Assembly: GCA_963575745.1 (NCBI GenBank)
Contig: CAUYUJ010016303.1
Location: 99,501-163,500 of the forward strand
DNA length: 64,000 nucleotides
Reading direction: 5' to 3'
Origin: Prorocentrum cordatum
Taxonomy: Eukaryota; Sar; Dinophyceae; Prorocentrales; Prorocentraceae
Shown here: positions 11,609-22,200 of the stretch, piece after piece
Layout: the number at the start of each line of letters is the position of its first letter
How positions within the stretch are numbered: position 1 is the stretch's first letter
The notes under the pieces: model-generated
The model's database searches: none
Told to the model about the DNA's origin: nothing
The model's input: the letters and a program-made list of their open reading frames with translations, nothing else
Made by a program: the position numbers and the translations under genes

Positions 11609-12515
11609 ACGTCTCCTCCTCCTCCTCCTCCTCCTCCTGACTCCTCCTGACTCCTCCTGACTCCTCCTCCTCCTCCTCCTCCTCCCGCCTCCCTCCTCTC
11701 TCCTCCCTCCTCCTCCTCCTCCTCCTCCTCCTCCTCCTCCACCTCTTCCTCCTCCTCCTCCTTCTCATTCTCTCTCCTCCTGCCTCCACCTCTTCCTCCT
11801 CCTCCTCCTCTTTCTCCTCCTCCTCCTACCTCCCTCTCCTCCTCCTCCTCCTCCTCCTCCTCGCCTCCTTGTTGTCCTCACACTTCTCCTCCCTCCTGCT
11901 GCTCCTTCTTCCTCCTCCTTCCTCCTCCACCCTCTCCTCCACCTCCTCGCTCCTCCTTCTACTTCTTCCTCCGTCCTCCGCCTCCTCCCCGCCCCTCCCT
12001 TTTCCGCCTCCTCCTACCTCTTTCTCCTCTCCTCTCCCTCCTCCTCCACCACACTTGCATCGTCCTCGTTGTTCCTCGCCGCCCTCCTCCCTCCTCGCCT
12101 CCTCCTCCTCCTCCTTTCTCTCACCTCCTCACTCCTCTTTCCTCCGGTTTCCTCCTCTACATCTCTCCACTCCTCCTTGGCCTCGTCCTCGATCCTCCCT
12201 CCGCCCCGCCTCCCACCTCCTCCTCCTCCCCGCCTCCTCCTCCTCCCCTCCTCCTCCTCCTCTCCTCCTCTCCCTCCTCCTCCTCCTCCTCCTCCTCCTA
12301 CCACCTCCTCCTCGTCCCTCCCCCTCCGCTCCTCCTCCTCCTCCGTCCTCCTCCACCTCCCTCCTCCCTCCTCCTGCGCCTAATACCTCATCCTCACTTC
12401 CCCCTTCTCTCCTCCTCCTCCTACCTCCTCCATCCTCCTCCTCCTCCTCCCCCTCCCTCCTTCCTCGTCCTCCTCCTAGGGCTCTCCTCCTCCTCCTCCT
12501 CCTCCTCCTCCTGGC
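11609..12515. repeat. CTC microsatellite (0.9 kb)
   Basis: A long, imperfect CTC/TCC polypyrimidine tract joining the 44-bp array to the GGGCC-TCTTGG array. It is the largest CTC tract of the window. Confidence 0.9.
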
Positions 12516-13095
12516 CCGCTTGGGAGCCTCTTGGGGCCCTCTTGAGCTATCTTAGGGCCCTGGGGGCCCTCTTGGCCGGATTGGGGCCCTCTTGGGCCGT
12601 CTGGGGGCCATCTGGGGCCGGTCTGGGTCCCTTTGGGGCGCCTCTGGGGCTGTCTTGGGACGATCTTTGGAGCCTCTTGGGCCGTCTTGGGCCCGTCTGG
12701 GGGCCCTCTTGGACCGTTTTGGGCAATTTGGGGCGCCTCTGGGGCCGTCTTGGGACGACCTTTGGGGCCTCTTGGGCGTTGGGCCCGTCTGGGGGCCCTC
12801 TTAGACCGTTTTGAGCTCCTTTAGGGTGCCTCTGGGGCCGTCTTGGGACGATCTGTGGGGGGGCCTCTTGGGCCGTTTGGGCCCCTTCTGGGACGGAAAA
12901 GGGGAGAACTTGAAAAACCTTCAAAAACCCTCAGGACATCAAAGTTCTTGGCATCCTGAGGCCATCTCGGGGGCCCTCTTGAGGGCCTTTGGGGCCGTCT
13001 CGAGACTCTCTTGCACCGTCCAGCGGCCATCTCAAGCTCTCTTGGGGCTGTCTTGGGGCCCTCTTGGGCCGTCTTGGGGCCCTTGGGCCGCTTCA
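12516..13095 (+). repeat. GGGCC-TCTTGG degenerate array 1
   Basis: Degenerate short units of GGGCCCTCTTGG / GGGCCGTCTTGG, interrupted at about 12890 by the block GGACGGAAAAGGGGAGAAC followed by A-rich DNA. The block and the rest are paralogous to 15505-15990. Apparent Gly/Pro/Leu/Trp-rich frames result from the periodicity. Confidence 0.8.
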
Positions 13096-13122
13096 CCAGA
13101 AGACATACGAAGAAACGGACCA

Positions 13123-13370
13123 TGGGAGCGGCCCGGGAGCCGCTCCACTCGAACAAATACAGGGGAAACGGGCCATTAGACCATTGTGTCTGGGCCTCGC
13201 CCCTCCCCTGGACCCCTCCCTAGAGGGCTTCGCCCCAACTCAACGTGGGAGCGGCCCGGGAGCCGCTCCACTCGAAAAAAAACAGGGGAAACGGGCCATT
13301 AGACCATTGTGTCCGGGCCTCGCCCCTCCCCTGGACCCCTCCCTAGAGGGCTTCGCCCCAACTCAAGGTC
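13123..13370 (+). repeat. Near-identical 124-bp tandem duplication
   Basis: The unit beginning GGGAGCGGCCCGGGAGCC at 13123 recurs at 13247 with only a few differences. Each unit contains a GC-rich hairpin (GGAGCGG ... CCGCTCC) and ends GGGCTTCGCCCCAACTCA. The near-identity marks it as recent. Single diverged copies of the tail are at about 14320-14365 and 16090-16145. Confidence 0.85.
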
Positions 13371-13494
13371 ATCACTCGTACCTCGCTCTCTCCGTCACCC
13401 CATCTCGCGCACCGCGGGGCCCCTAGACCTGGCCCGGCACGGAAAGGGAAAGAGCGCTTCAGAAACAGAAACCGAAATTACTCACACCACCGTT

Positions 13495-13735
13495 CGTACT
13501 GGGAGCCTTGGCGGCGTTGAGAGCTTGTTACGTCACCCCTCGCTCTTGGGAGCCTTGGTGTTCAGAGATTGTTGCGTTGCCGCCCGTTCCTGAGCCTTGG
13601 CTGGGCCTTGGTGTCAGGAACTTGTTACGTCACCGGTCTCTGCTGGGAGCCTTGGTCTTATCAGCTTGTTTACGTCACCGTTCGCTCTTGGGAGCCTTGG
13701 TGTGAAGAGCTTTTTGCGTTACCGATCGCTCTCTA
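13495..13735 (+). repeat. 44-bp minisatellite array 2
   Basis: About five units of the GGGAGCCTTGG...GTTACGTCACC repeat, preceded by the same CGGCACGG-AAAGAGCGCTTCAG leader as array 1. It passes directly into a GGGCC-TCTTGG array without a CTC tract. Confidence 0.8.
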
Positions 13736-13739
13736 TTTG

Positions 13740-14255
13740 GCGTCTCTGCGCCTTCTTGGGAGTCCTATTGGAGCCCTTGTCGGGCCCTTTTGGAGGCCTC
13801 TTGGGAACCTCTTGGGGGCCTCTTGGGGCTTCTTGGGGGGCTCTGGGGGCCTCCTGGGAGCTTCTTGGGGCGAAAGGCTAGACTTTTCGGCTCGTGGTCC
13901 CCCTCTTGGGGCCGTCTTGGGGCCCTCTTGGGCCGTCTTGGGCGCCTCTTGGGCCGTCTTGGCGCCCTCTTGGGCCGTCTTGGCGCCCTCTTGGGAGCCT
14001 ATTGGGCCGTCTTGGGGCGGTCTTGGGGGCCTCTTGGAGTGTCTTCAACGCAGTGAAAGCCGAAAAGCCTTGTATGCTAAAAATGTACCTTTTCCCATCG
14101 GAAATCAATGATTTTCGCCTCCCGGTGGTCTCTTGGGACGCCTCTTGGGGGCCTCTTTGGGCTTCTTGGGGGGCTCTGGGGGCCTCCTGGGAGCGTCTTG
14201 GGGCGAAAGGCTAGACTTTTCGGTTCGTGGTGCCCCTCTTGGGGGGGGAACCAGA
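13740..14255 (+). repeat. GGGCC-TCTTGG degenerate array 2
   Basis: Degenerate units as in array 1, with an internal duplication: GGGGCGAAAGGCTAGACTTTTCGG appears at about 13878 and 14203, each followed by CTCGTGG or TTCGTGG and CCCCTCTTGG. Confidence 0.75.
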
Positions 14256-14454
14256 AAAACATGCAAAAACCCGAGGGAAAACCCGAAAACGGGTATTAAC
14301 ACGCAGGTCCGCACGCTTCGCCCCTCCCCTGGAACCCCTCCCTTTAGGGCTTCGCCCACACCAAAACGTCATCACTCATACCTCGCTCTTTCCGTTACCT
14401 GGGCCGGCACGGGAACGGAAAGAGCGCTTCAGCAACCTTCCCGAGATGGCTCAT

Positions 14455-14748
14455 GGTACCCTTCGCTCTTGGGAGCCTCGGTGGTAAGAGCTTGTTGCGT
14501 CACCGCTCGTTCTGTGGAGCCTTGCTGGTAAGCGCGTGTTACGTCACCGCTCTCTGTTGGGAGCCTTGCTGGGAAGAGCTTGTTGCGTCACCGCTCTTTG
14601 TTCAGAGTACTCGTGCCCAGAGATGCTTACGTTGCCGCTCGCTCTTGGGAGCCTTGGTGGTAAGAGCTTGTTGCGTCACCGCTCGCTCTTGGGAACCTTG
14701 CTGGTAAGCGCGTGCTAAGTCACCGCTCGCAGTTGGGAGCTTTGCTTC
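14455..14748 (+). repeat. 44-bp minisatellite array 3
   Basis: Six to seven units, period 44 bp (for example 14641, 14685, 14729). It is preceded by the leader TTACCTGGGCCGGCACGGGAA and runs into a CTC tract. Confidence 0.85.
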
Positions 14749-15062
14749 TCCTCCTCCTCCTCCTCCTCCTCCTCCTCCTCCTCCCTCGTCCTCGTCCACT
14801 TCCTCCACATCCATGTTCTCCTCTTCTTCCTCCACCTCCTCCTCTTTCTCCTCCTCCTCCTCCTCCTCCTCCACCTCCTCCTCCTCCTCCTTCTACCTCC
14901 CTTCCTCCGCCTCATCCTCCTCCTGGTTCTCCTCCTCCTCCTTTGGTCTGGTCCTCTCGTTACTCCTCCTCCTCCTCCTCCTCCTCCTCCTCCTCGCCTA
15001 CCTCTGCTCCTCCTCCTCCTCCTCCTCCTCCTCCTCACGCTCCTCCTCATCCTCCGCCGATC
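14749..15062. repeat. CTC microsatellite
   Basis: Polypyrimidine CTC/TCC tract with short interruptions. Confidence 0.9.
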
Positions 15063-15144
15063 CGCCTCTCATAGTATATTGCTAGTTTTAGAAAAATTGG
15101 TATTCGTACTATCATCATTGATTAGTATCAATCACTATTACTAG

Positions 15145-15508
15145 GAGCCATCCTCCTCCCTCCTCTCTCCTCTGCCTCCTCCTCCTCCTGCCTCCCTCTT
15201 TCCCTCCTCCTCCTCCCCCCCTCATGCCTCCTCCCCCTCTCCTCCTCCTCCTCCTCCTCCTTCATCCTCCTCCTCCTCCTCCACCTCCCCTCCAACTCTC
15301 CTCCTCCTCCCTCTCCCCCTCCCCCTTCTCCTCCTCTTTCCGCTCCTTTCCTCTTTCCGCCTCCTTCCTCCTCCGCCTTCCTTATACATACACGGCTGCA
15401 GGGAGAGCCACAATCCTCCTCATACCTCCTCCGCCCCTACCTCCTCCTCCTCCTCCTCATCTCTCTCCTCCTCCTCCTCCTCCTCCTCCTCCTCATCCCC
15501 CTCCTCCT
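15145..15508. repeat. CTC microsatellite
   Basis: Imperfect CTC/TCC tract. Between it and the preceding tract is ~80 bp of A+T-rich DNA with no feature. Confidence 0.85.
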
Positions 15509-16190
15509 GGGGCCTGGGAGCCCTTGGGGCTCCCTTGGGGCCGTCTGGGGGCCCTCTTGGGCCGTCTGGGGGCCCTCTTGGACCGTTTTCGGCCCCTTTG
15601 AGGAGCCTCAGGGGTCGTCATGGGACGATCTTTTGGCCCTCTTGGGCCGTCTTGGGCCCGTCTGGGGGCCCTCTTGGACCATTTTGGGCCCCAAGGCCCT
15701 TTGGGGCGCCTCTGGGGCCGTTTGGGGAGGATCTTTGGGGCCTCTTGGGCCGTCTGGGGCCCTTTTGGGACTGAAAAGGGGAGAACCATATTCCGCAAAA
15801 CCTGCGAAAACCCTATGGGAATCACTGCTGTTGGCCTCCTGAGGCTCTCACGAAAGCCCTCTTGAGGGCCTCTGGAACCGTCTCGAGACTCTCTTGGACC
15901 GTCTGGAGGCCATCTGAAACTCTCTTGCGACCGTCTTGGGGCCCTCTGAAGCCGGTTTGGGGCCCTCTTGGGCCGTCTTGGGGCCCTCTGGCCGGTTCAC
16001 CCGAAAAACAACAAGAAACAAGCCATGGGAGCCGCCTGGGGGCCGCTTCACTCGAAAAAAACCGAAGCGCGAGGGCAACTCGACTTTTGTTTTCCCGCTG
16101 GCCCCCTCCCCCAGACCCCTCCCTATAAGGGCTTCGCCCCGTGCGAAACGTCTCTCGCTCGTACCTCGCTCTTTCCGTCATCCCAATAAT
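15505..16190 (+). repeat. GGGCC-TCTTGG array 3 with conserved tail
   Basis: Paralogous to 12516-13440: degenerate array, then GGGACTGAAAAGGGGAGAAC, a second degenerate part, CACCCGAAAAACAACAAGAA, CATGGGAGCCGC, CCCCAGACCCCTCCCTATAA and the tail GTACCTCGCTCTTTCCGTCA. Confidence 0.8.
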
Positions 16191-16324
16191 TCTCGAACAC
16201 ATGTTCGTACTACTTCGAATCATCAGACGCTTCCCGGTAGGATTATTTCTGGCCATCATAAGATCCCTTGGCTGATGCTCCTCGTCCGACTGGTCCTCCT
16301 GTAGTACTACTGTTATCCCTTATT

Positions 16325-16435
16325 TTCCTCCTCTTTCTCCTCCTCCTCCTCCACCTCTTCCTCATCCCTCCTCCGCGCCCTGCGTTTCCAAATCCTCCTT
16401 GTCCTCCTCCGCCTCCACCCCTCTTCCTTGCATGC
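16325..16435. repeat. CTC-rich tract
   Basis: Short, imperfect CTC/TCC polypyrimidine tract. Confidence 0.75.
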
Positions 16436-16544
16436 AGCATAACTCATCCCTGTCGCACCCTGAGACGGGTCGGCAGGGCGGGTTGGGCGTTTCGCCCAAG
16501 TTGTCCTCCCCGCTTATGCTGCGGAAGCTCTAAAAAACGGTGCC

Positions 16545-17040
16545 ACGCATGGAAGGCGGGTCGTTTTCAAAATGCGGCTCTCGCCTCAAAGCCGCGCATC
16601 TTCGTTGTTAAGACTTTGCCGGGCCTCCGTGGGTGGACGTCGGGCCATTTGCAAAATGCGGGGCTCTCGCCTTAGCACCGCGCTCACGCTTTTTACAAGC
16701 TTGCACAAGGGCTCCCAACTTCGCGCTTCGCGCTGCGCGAAGCGCGAAGTGCGAATAGCTTCGCGCTCTCGCGCCGCCTCCCAGGGGGGAAGAGGAGGAT
16801 GAGGAGGAATCGGAGCCGAACCGCGAAGCGCGAAGCGCGAATAACTTCGCGCCCTCGAGGGCGCCCTTGTTGCAATTGTTTCCCGGATGGACGACGGTTC
16901 CCTTTTTCACCATGCGGTTATCGCCTCGGCGCCGCGCACACTCTCCTTTAGAGACGCGCAGAAATTTCACGGATGGCGGGCGGCTCAATTTCACAACGCG
17001 ATTCTCACCTCAGCGCCGCGCAACTTCTGCTTAACAGTCT
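16545..17040 (+). repeat. Degenerate TTTCAAAATGCG repeat cluster
   Basis: Four diverged ~75-90 bp units begin near 16552, 16629, 16882 and 16970. Each carries GGATGG...TTTCAAAATGCGG-type sequence followed by CTCGCCTCAGCGCCGCGCA. A fifth single unit is at about 55766-55815. At 16718-16750 lies a perfect palindrome (see findings). Confidence 0.6.
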
Positions 17041-17545
17041 ACGGCAGGTTCAAGGATTCCCATGGTTAATGTTACACAGCTTCTTATGTTTTTGCTGGCA
17101 CGAATTAAGATTGCCCAACCGCCACAGTCACAGCGATTCGCGGTGTGGACGCCCCCGCCATGTCATTCCACCGCGATTTCGTTGATTCGCGGCGTTGTTG
17201 AACTCCAAGGATCGGTGCGCTGGCGCGGTACAGAATTATTCAAACAGCTGTGTTCCGCCACGCCTTTTCCAGATGGAAGAAATCGTTGTGCGAACCTACG
17301 CGGGGGGAGCTTGGAAGGACGGTTTATTGCAACATCGTTGATGCAATTTGGGTGTGCGCTGGTCCTCCTCCTCCTCCGCCGTTTCCTTCTCGTCCTGTTC
17401 CGCCCCCCCCCCATCTGCCGCCTCCCGCTCGGGGGGTCAGCCGCGCCGTGTAAACGGGGGCGCGGCGCGCCCATCACAATGACGTCGCCCTCGTAAGCCG
17501 ACACGCAATGCACCGCCGAACCCTTTTCGATCACCTGGCGCGCGG
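17041..17545. other. No gene recognised
   Basis: No conserved frame or RNA gene. Frames of 120-140 codons exist on both strands but are composition-driven. Confidence 0.35.
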
Positions 17546-17650
17546 ATCCTCCTCGTCGTCGTCGTCGTCCTCCTCCTCCTCCTCCTCCTCCTCCTCCTCC
17601 TCCTCCTCCTCCTCCTCTTCCTCCTCAACCTCCTCCTCCTCCACCTCGCG
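17546..17650. repeat. CTC/GTC microsatellite
   Basis: GTC triplets change to a CTC tract. Confidence 0.9.
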
Positions 17651-17846
17651 ATCGCCGCCGTCGTCATCAGCCCCCGCCCCGGCGCAAGCGATCGGTTCTC
17701 GCGCGGAGGCCGCGGAGCGGACGGGGCCCGGGGCGGGCGGGCCGCCGAGCGCGCGCGCGCGGGCCGAGCGGCGCCGCCTAAAGGAAAAAGGTCTCCTGGG
17801 CGCCGATGGGGCACTTGCGGCGCGGGTTGCCCGTGCGGAGGAAGAA

Positions 17847-18008
17847 TGAAGGGGCCCTGGGACACACAAATAAATACACACAAATAAAAATATTCCACAT
17901 ATTTTCGTATATTTTCTGGGTTTTTGTCTTCCCCACCACTTCCCATATTTTCCCATATTTTCTGGGAATCGACGATTAATTGTGTCTGTGTGTTTTTTCC
18001 CCTCCTGA
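17847..18008 (+). mobile_element. TSD-flanked 160-bp element (E160), copy 1
   Basis: The element starts TGAAGGGGCCCTGGGACACA and ends CCCCTCCTGA, and is flanked by the 5-bp direct repeat AAGAA (17842-17846 and 18009-18013). The interior has two CCCATATTTTC pairs separated by GTCTTCCCC-rich sequence and a GATTAATTGTGTCTGTGTG block. Same family and strand as 51993-52158, 58619-58775, ~61375-61540 and 62732-62894. Non-coding; presumably mobilised in trans. Confidence 0.85.
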
Positions 18009-18250
18009 AAGAAGGAGGAGAGAGGGCGGGGGGGCGAGAAGCTGCAGGGGACCGCGAAGCGCAACGAGGGATCCCCCCCGCCCCCGCGCAAGCGAGGGGT
18101 TCTCGCGCGACGGCCGCGGCCGGCGCGCGCCGAGGCGGGGCGCGGGGCGGCCGGGGCGCCGAGCGCGCGCGCGGGCCGAGCGGCGCCGCCCATGAGAAGA
18201 ACATCTCTCGGGCGCCAAGGGGCGCCTGCAGCCGTGCCCGGGCTCAAAGC

Positions 18251-19177
18251 TCACGTGCGGTGACTATGTTCTGGCGGGCGCCGACCAAACGCCAAACGGA
18301 AGGGCCGACGCCAAAGATAGGAACGACCAGGCGGTCGCCGGCGGCAGCGAGGCACGCGGAGCGCGCGAGCAGAAGCAGGAAGGGCGAGCAGAACAGACGA
18401 GGCGGCGGCGGCCCGGAGGCGGCGCTGGGCGCTGGATGCCCGGCGCCAGCGGTCGCGCCCGAAGACGCGAGGCGCGCCCTCCGTGGCCACTTGAAACTCC
18501 GTCGCCCCCGAACCTCGCATGCAGGGGGGCGCGAGGTTCAGCGCGCGGGCCGCTTCGGACAGCGGGGCGCCCGTCGCCGAAAGCAAATGACTCCAACGTG
18601 CGCGGGGGCCGCTCCGAAGGCGAGAACGGATTGGAGGAGCCAATTCCAAGAGCCCCGCCGACGACGTATCGGGGGTCTTCGGCGCCCTTATGGCGAGGTG
18701 GGTCTTCGGCGCCCTTATGGCGAGGAAAGCGCCGCCGCTGGCCCCTGGGCGATCGCCGGGCAGCGAGAGGTCGCGACGGCGGGCGACCAACCGTGCGCCG
18801 TGAAGGGATACGGCAAAGCACATCAGCAGCAGCGCGGCCATCAGGAGCCAGTCCCGGAGCAGACTGAGGCCCGCCATGGCCCGAAGGAGGGCGCGGGGCA
18901 GCGGCGGGCGGGCGGGCTCGGAGAGTTCCCGCTGCCTGGCCAAATCCCGCCCAGGCCCCGCGAATGGCCCTTTGAGAGAGGGGGGCGACGTCCTCTGCCT
19001 TTTTATTGCGGGGCCAGCAACGGGGACGACGGCGCCCACAGCGAGCAGCTCGTCGGCGCCTTCCCCCCGCGGGGCGCACGCCGCCCGCTTGAAATAAGCG
19101 GCGGTGAGACTGGGGGGCGCGGTGGAGGCAGCGCAGCCGGGGTGAACGCTGCGCCTCGTCGGCCGCGCGGCAGGCAC
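18251..19177 (-). CDS. Doubtful ORF with one hydrophobic segment
   Basis: A 308-codon frame with no recognised domain. Around residues 100-130 it has a hydrophobic stretch (RDWLLMAALLLMCFAVSLHGA) followed by Arg-rich sequence, as in a signal anchor. Residues around 150 contain an 8-9 residue duplication (LAIRAPKT twice), matching a 22-bp direct repeat in the DNA. The C-terminal half is Arg/Ala/Pro-rich, as expected of any frame in such G+C-rich DNA. It lies just downstream of LINE A on the same strand and could be its 3' region, a cellular gene fragment or chance. No SL, poly(A) signal or start context supports it. Confidence 0.18.
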   Translation of the reverse strand: MPAARPTRRSVHPGCAASTAPPSLTAAYFKRAACAPRGEGADELLAVGAVVPVAGPAIKRQRTSPPSLKGPFAGPGRDLARQRELSEPARPPLPRALLRAMAGLSLLRDWLLMAALLLMCFAVSLHGARLVARRRDLSLPGDRPGASGGAFLAIRAPKTHLAIRAPKTPDTSSAGLLELAPPIRSRLRSGPRARWSHLLSATGAPLSEAARALNLAPPCMRGSGATEFQVATEGAPRVFGRDRWRRASSAQRRLRAAAASSVLLALPASARALRVPRCRRRPPGRSYLWRRPFRLAFGRRPPEHSHRT

Positions 19178-19224
19178 AAGTCGTCCACGGCCATGCCCTG
19201 CTCGAACTTGCGGCTCTGACTCCG

Positions 19225-22200
19225 CTACCCGTTGGCCACCACCGAGGCGAGGTAACCGCGTTCCTTTGGCGTGAGCCTGAGCCTTGACTGCTTGCCGGCA
19301 CCCATGGGATTCAGCCCATGGTCCATCCGCGCCACAGCGCCATGCTCCTCGCGTGCCGACTCTAACGCCAGCACAGCGGCCCTGGGCACTCCGCCAGCCC
19401 TCGGCACACCGACGAGAGGTCGTCGAGCACGAGTATCCAGCTCACCTCGCTGAGGCCCAGCTCCGCCGCGAATCTGGGACCCCAACTTCCCCGCGACCTC
19501 CTCCGAAGCGGACGCGGTCCAGCTGAGCCTGCCTTTCGTGCGCATTTCCTCCGAAGGCGGCCTCGCGCTCGACGATTCGGCTGCCTGCTCTCCACGCGAC
19601 AGCGACGACCTCTGAGCAGCGGGCTCTGACGACAGGTCAGAGAAGACCGCGGCCGCCAGCGGCGGCGCTGGCGCCGCGGCAGCGGCCCTGCGGGCGGCAG
19701 CTGCAGCGCGCCTGCCAGGCACTGCGCTGAACCCCTCCTCCGCCTCGATCATGGAGCGCGCATGCCGCGCCACCTGCTCCTCCCACTCCTGCGCGTCGGA
19801 CTGGGCCAGCCTCCGCATGTTGGCGTGGTAGCTGGCACGAATGCGGCGCCGTGCTGCCCGCGCCGCCAAGCAGAAGTCCAGCGTCATCCTGAGCCTGACC
19901 ACGTCCATGTTGTCGATGCCGGTTGACAAGCGGCGCCCACGTACCATGCATCAGCAGGTCGGCCACGTAGGACGCGCACAAGCGCATCCAGTGCGCTCTG
20001 TCTCTGGCTTCGTCGGGCACAAATATGTCATGGGGCCAGGACATGGCGCGGGCCCTTAGCCTCCTCTCGTGCGTCATGCGCGCCGCCGCGGCAGCTCGCC
20101 GCGCAGGGCCCTGGTCCTTGGCCCCGTGACTTGCAGCTGTGTCCCGAAGACGCCGTTGCGGCTGACGGCGCCAGCGGTGGCCATCTTAATCAAGGGCTCG
20201 AAGACGCCGCCGTTGGCCAGATGCTCGAGCCCATTGCCCTTGCTGACCTCGCGTCACTGCCATGCCTGCACCGCGCGCAGCAGGAGACGCCTGACGACCC
20301 ATGGGGCCAGCTCGAAAACATTGATGTCGACCTCTTCGCGCGTGCGCCAGGCGGCGGCGTTGACCGCCTGCCAACCGACCCGCTCGAGGGTGAGCCGCAC
20401 CGCGCTGAAGGGCCCACGCACCTGGCTCCAGCTCTTGGCCTGGCCGCAAGTCACGCCGTAGTCGACGATGCGCCGGGGGTTCCAGCTTTCCCAGGCCGCC
20501 CGCAGCAGCAACATGGCGGGCAGGAGGGCGGCTCTGATCATCGGGTCGAGCATGGGCGGGCGCCAGCATCATGGCGAGCGCGCGCGACCGTCCAGCCACG
20601 CTGGGCGCGACCGCCTTGAACGACTCCGTCCGCGGCGCGCCCAGCTCCATGGTGGCGCAGCCAATGACGGTGACGCCGTAGGTCACGCTGGGCTCGACGC
20701 CGGCCCTGGCGACCTTGCGCGCAGCCATCTTGCGCCCTGCCCCTGTCTTGAGGATCGCCACGCGGGGTTGACGCAGCCCTGCCTGCACCAGCTTCTCCTG
20801 GCGCACCTTGCGCACGATTCGCCTGCCGCACGAGAAGTCAACGCCCAATCTGCGCTCGCACTTGACCGAGATCACGCCGAGCGGCCGGCGCAGACGGGCA
20901 GCCAGGCCACGGCGAGCAGCTGGGAGGTTCGCCAACGCCCTTGACTTCTTGACCGCCACGTCGAGGCCCACGTCCATGAATAGCGTCTTGAGCTTAAGGC
21001 TGCCTCGGCCACTTCCTTCGTCACCCGCGCGAGCCCCCCAACTCGATGGAGCATGAGGTCGTCCACGATCACCGCCAGCGACGCGGCCGGGTGCTGGATG
21101 ACCAGGCGGTCGAGCGGCCCGGTCAGGATGAGCTTCAGCAGCGAAGTCGCGAAGCCGTCACCAGGCAGGATGGACTGCTTCGCCTCGATCAAGCTCGAGG
21201 CAGCGCTGCCCATGCAGAGGGCCCTCGGCGCGCAGTATAGCTCCAGCGTCAGCTTGAGCTGCCGCAGCAGGAAGCCAGCGGCGATGGCAGCGTCGAGCAG
21301 TCAGTGGTGCCGCACCTGCTCGAACGCCTTTAGCAGGTCGAGCAGGGCGGCGACCGCCACCCAGGACTCGGCGTCGCCGCTGTCAGCGCCCCGCCGCGTG
21401 GCCCATTCTCCGATCGCAGCTAGATGCCATACGGCCCGCTCGCAGCTGCGGCCAGCAGTCGCCCGCCAGCATGGGCGATCGTTTGCCTCCTCCCACTTGC
21501 GGGCGAGGCCGCGCCGCAGTTGCGCTTGCACCCTCGCGAGCACCATGATGACGGCGATGGGCCCCGCTCCGCCCAGCCGCTTTTGGATGAAGCCGATCTT
21601 GGCGGTCATGAGGAGCCATGCGGCGTCGCGCTCGATCGCCATGGGGATGTCGATGAGGACCTCCAGCGCCTCGTCGCATAGCTCATCAAGCTGACGGCGC
21701 AGAAGGACATGCCCGCGGTGGCCCTGAGGGGGCGCAGAGCGTAGCGCAGCTCCTGGACTGAGGGCCTCGGCGGCCTCTCGCCCAGGTCCGAGGGCCAGTG
21801 CGAGCGCATGTGCTCACAGGATGTCCTCCACCAGCGACTCCACTCTACTTCGAGCTGCGTCGCCTGCTGCCCGAGGTCCACGGGCTCGAACAGCTGTCTC
21901 CCGTCGCCGCGGCCGTCGTCGCGCTCAGCTTCGCCGATGGGGCTCGTGTCGAACCCGATGGGCAGACGGGGTACTGCGTGGAGACCGCCACCTCCACCTT
22001 CGGCCTGCTTCTCGACCCACAGCTGGAACTGGGCAGTCCGCTGCGCCATGCCCCGCTCCGCCATCTCGAGCGCGACCGCGCGCGCCCGCGCGCAGCTGCT
22101 GCAGCACGACAGGGCCCAGCAGGGACAGACGCAAGTTGCGAAGCAGCATCCACCAAGCCACGGCTCGGGGCAACACCTGAGGGCAGGACAGAACCTCGCC

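Noticed and set aside
17924-19219. 431-codon plus-strand frame
   Set aside because: It begins inside the E160 mobile element and is Arg/Ala/Gly-rich with no domain; composition explains it.
18251-19264. 345-codon overlapping frame (minus) as a second protein
   Set aside because: It overlaps the 308-codon frame in another phase, is Arg/Pro-rich and lacks any hydrophobic or conserved segment.
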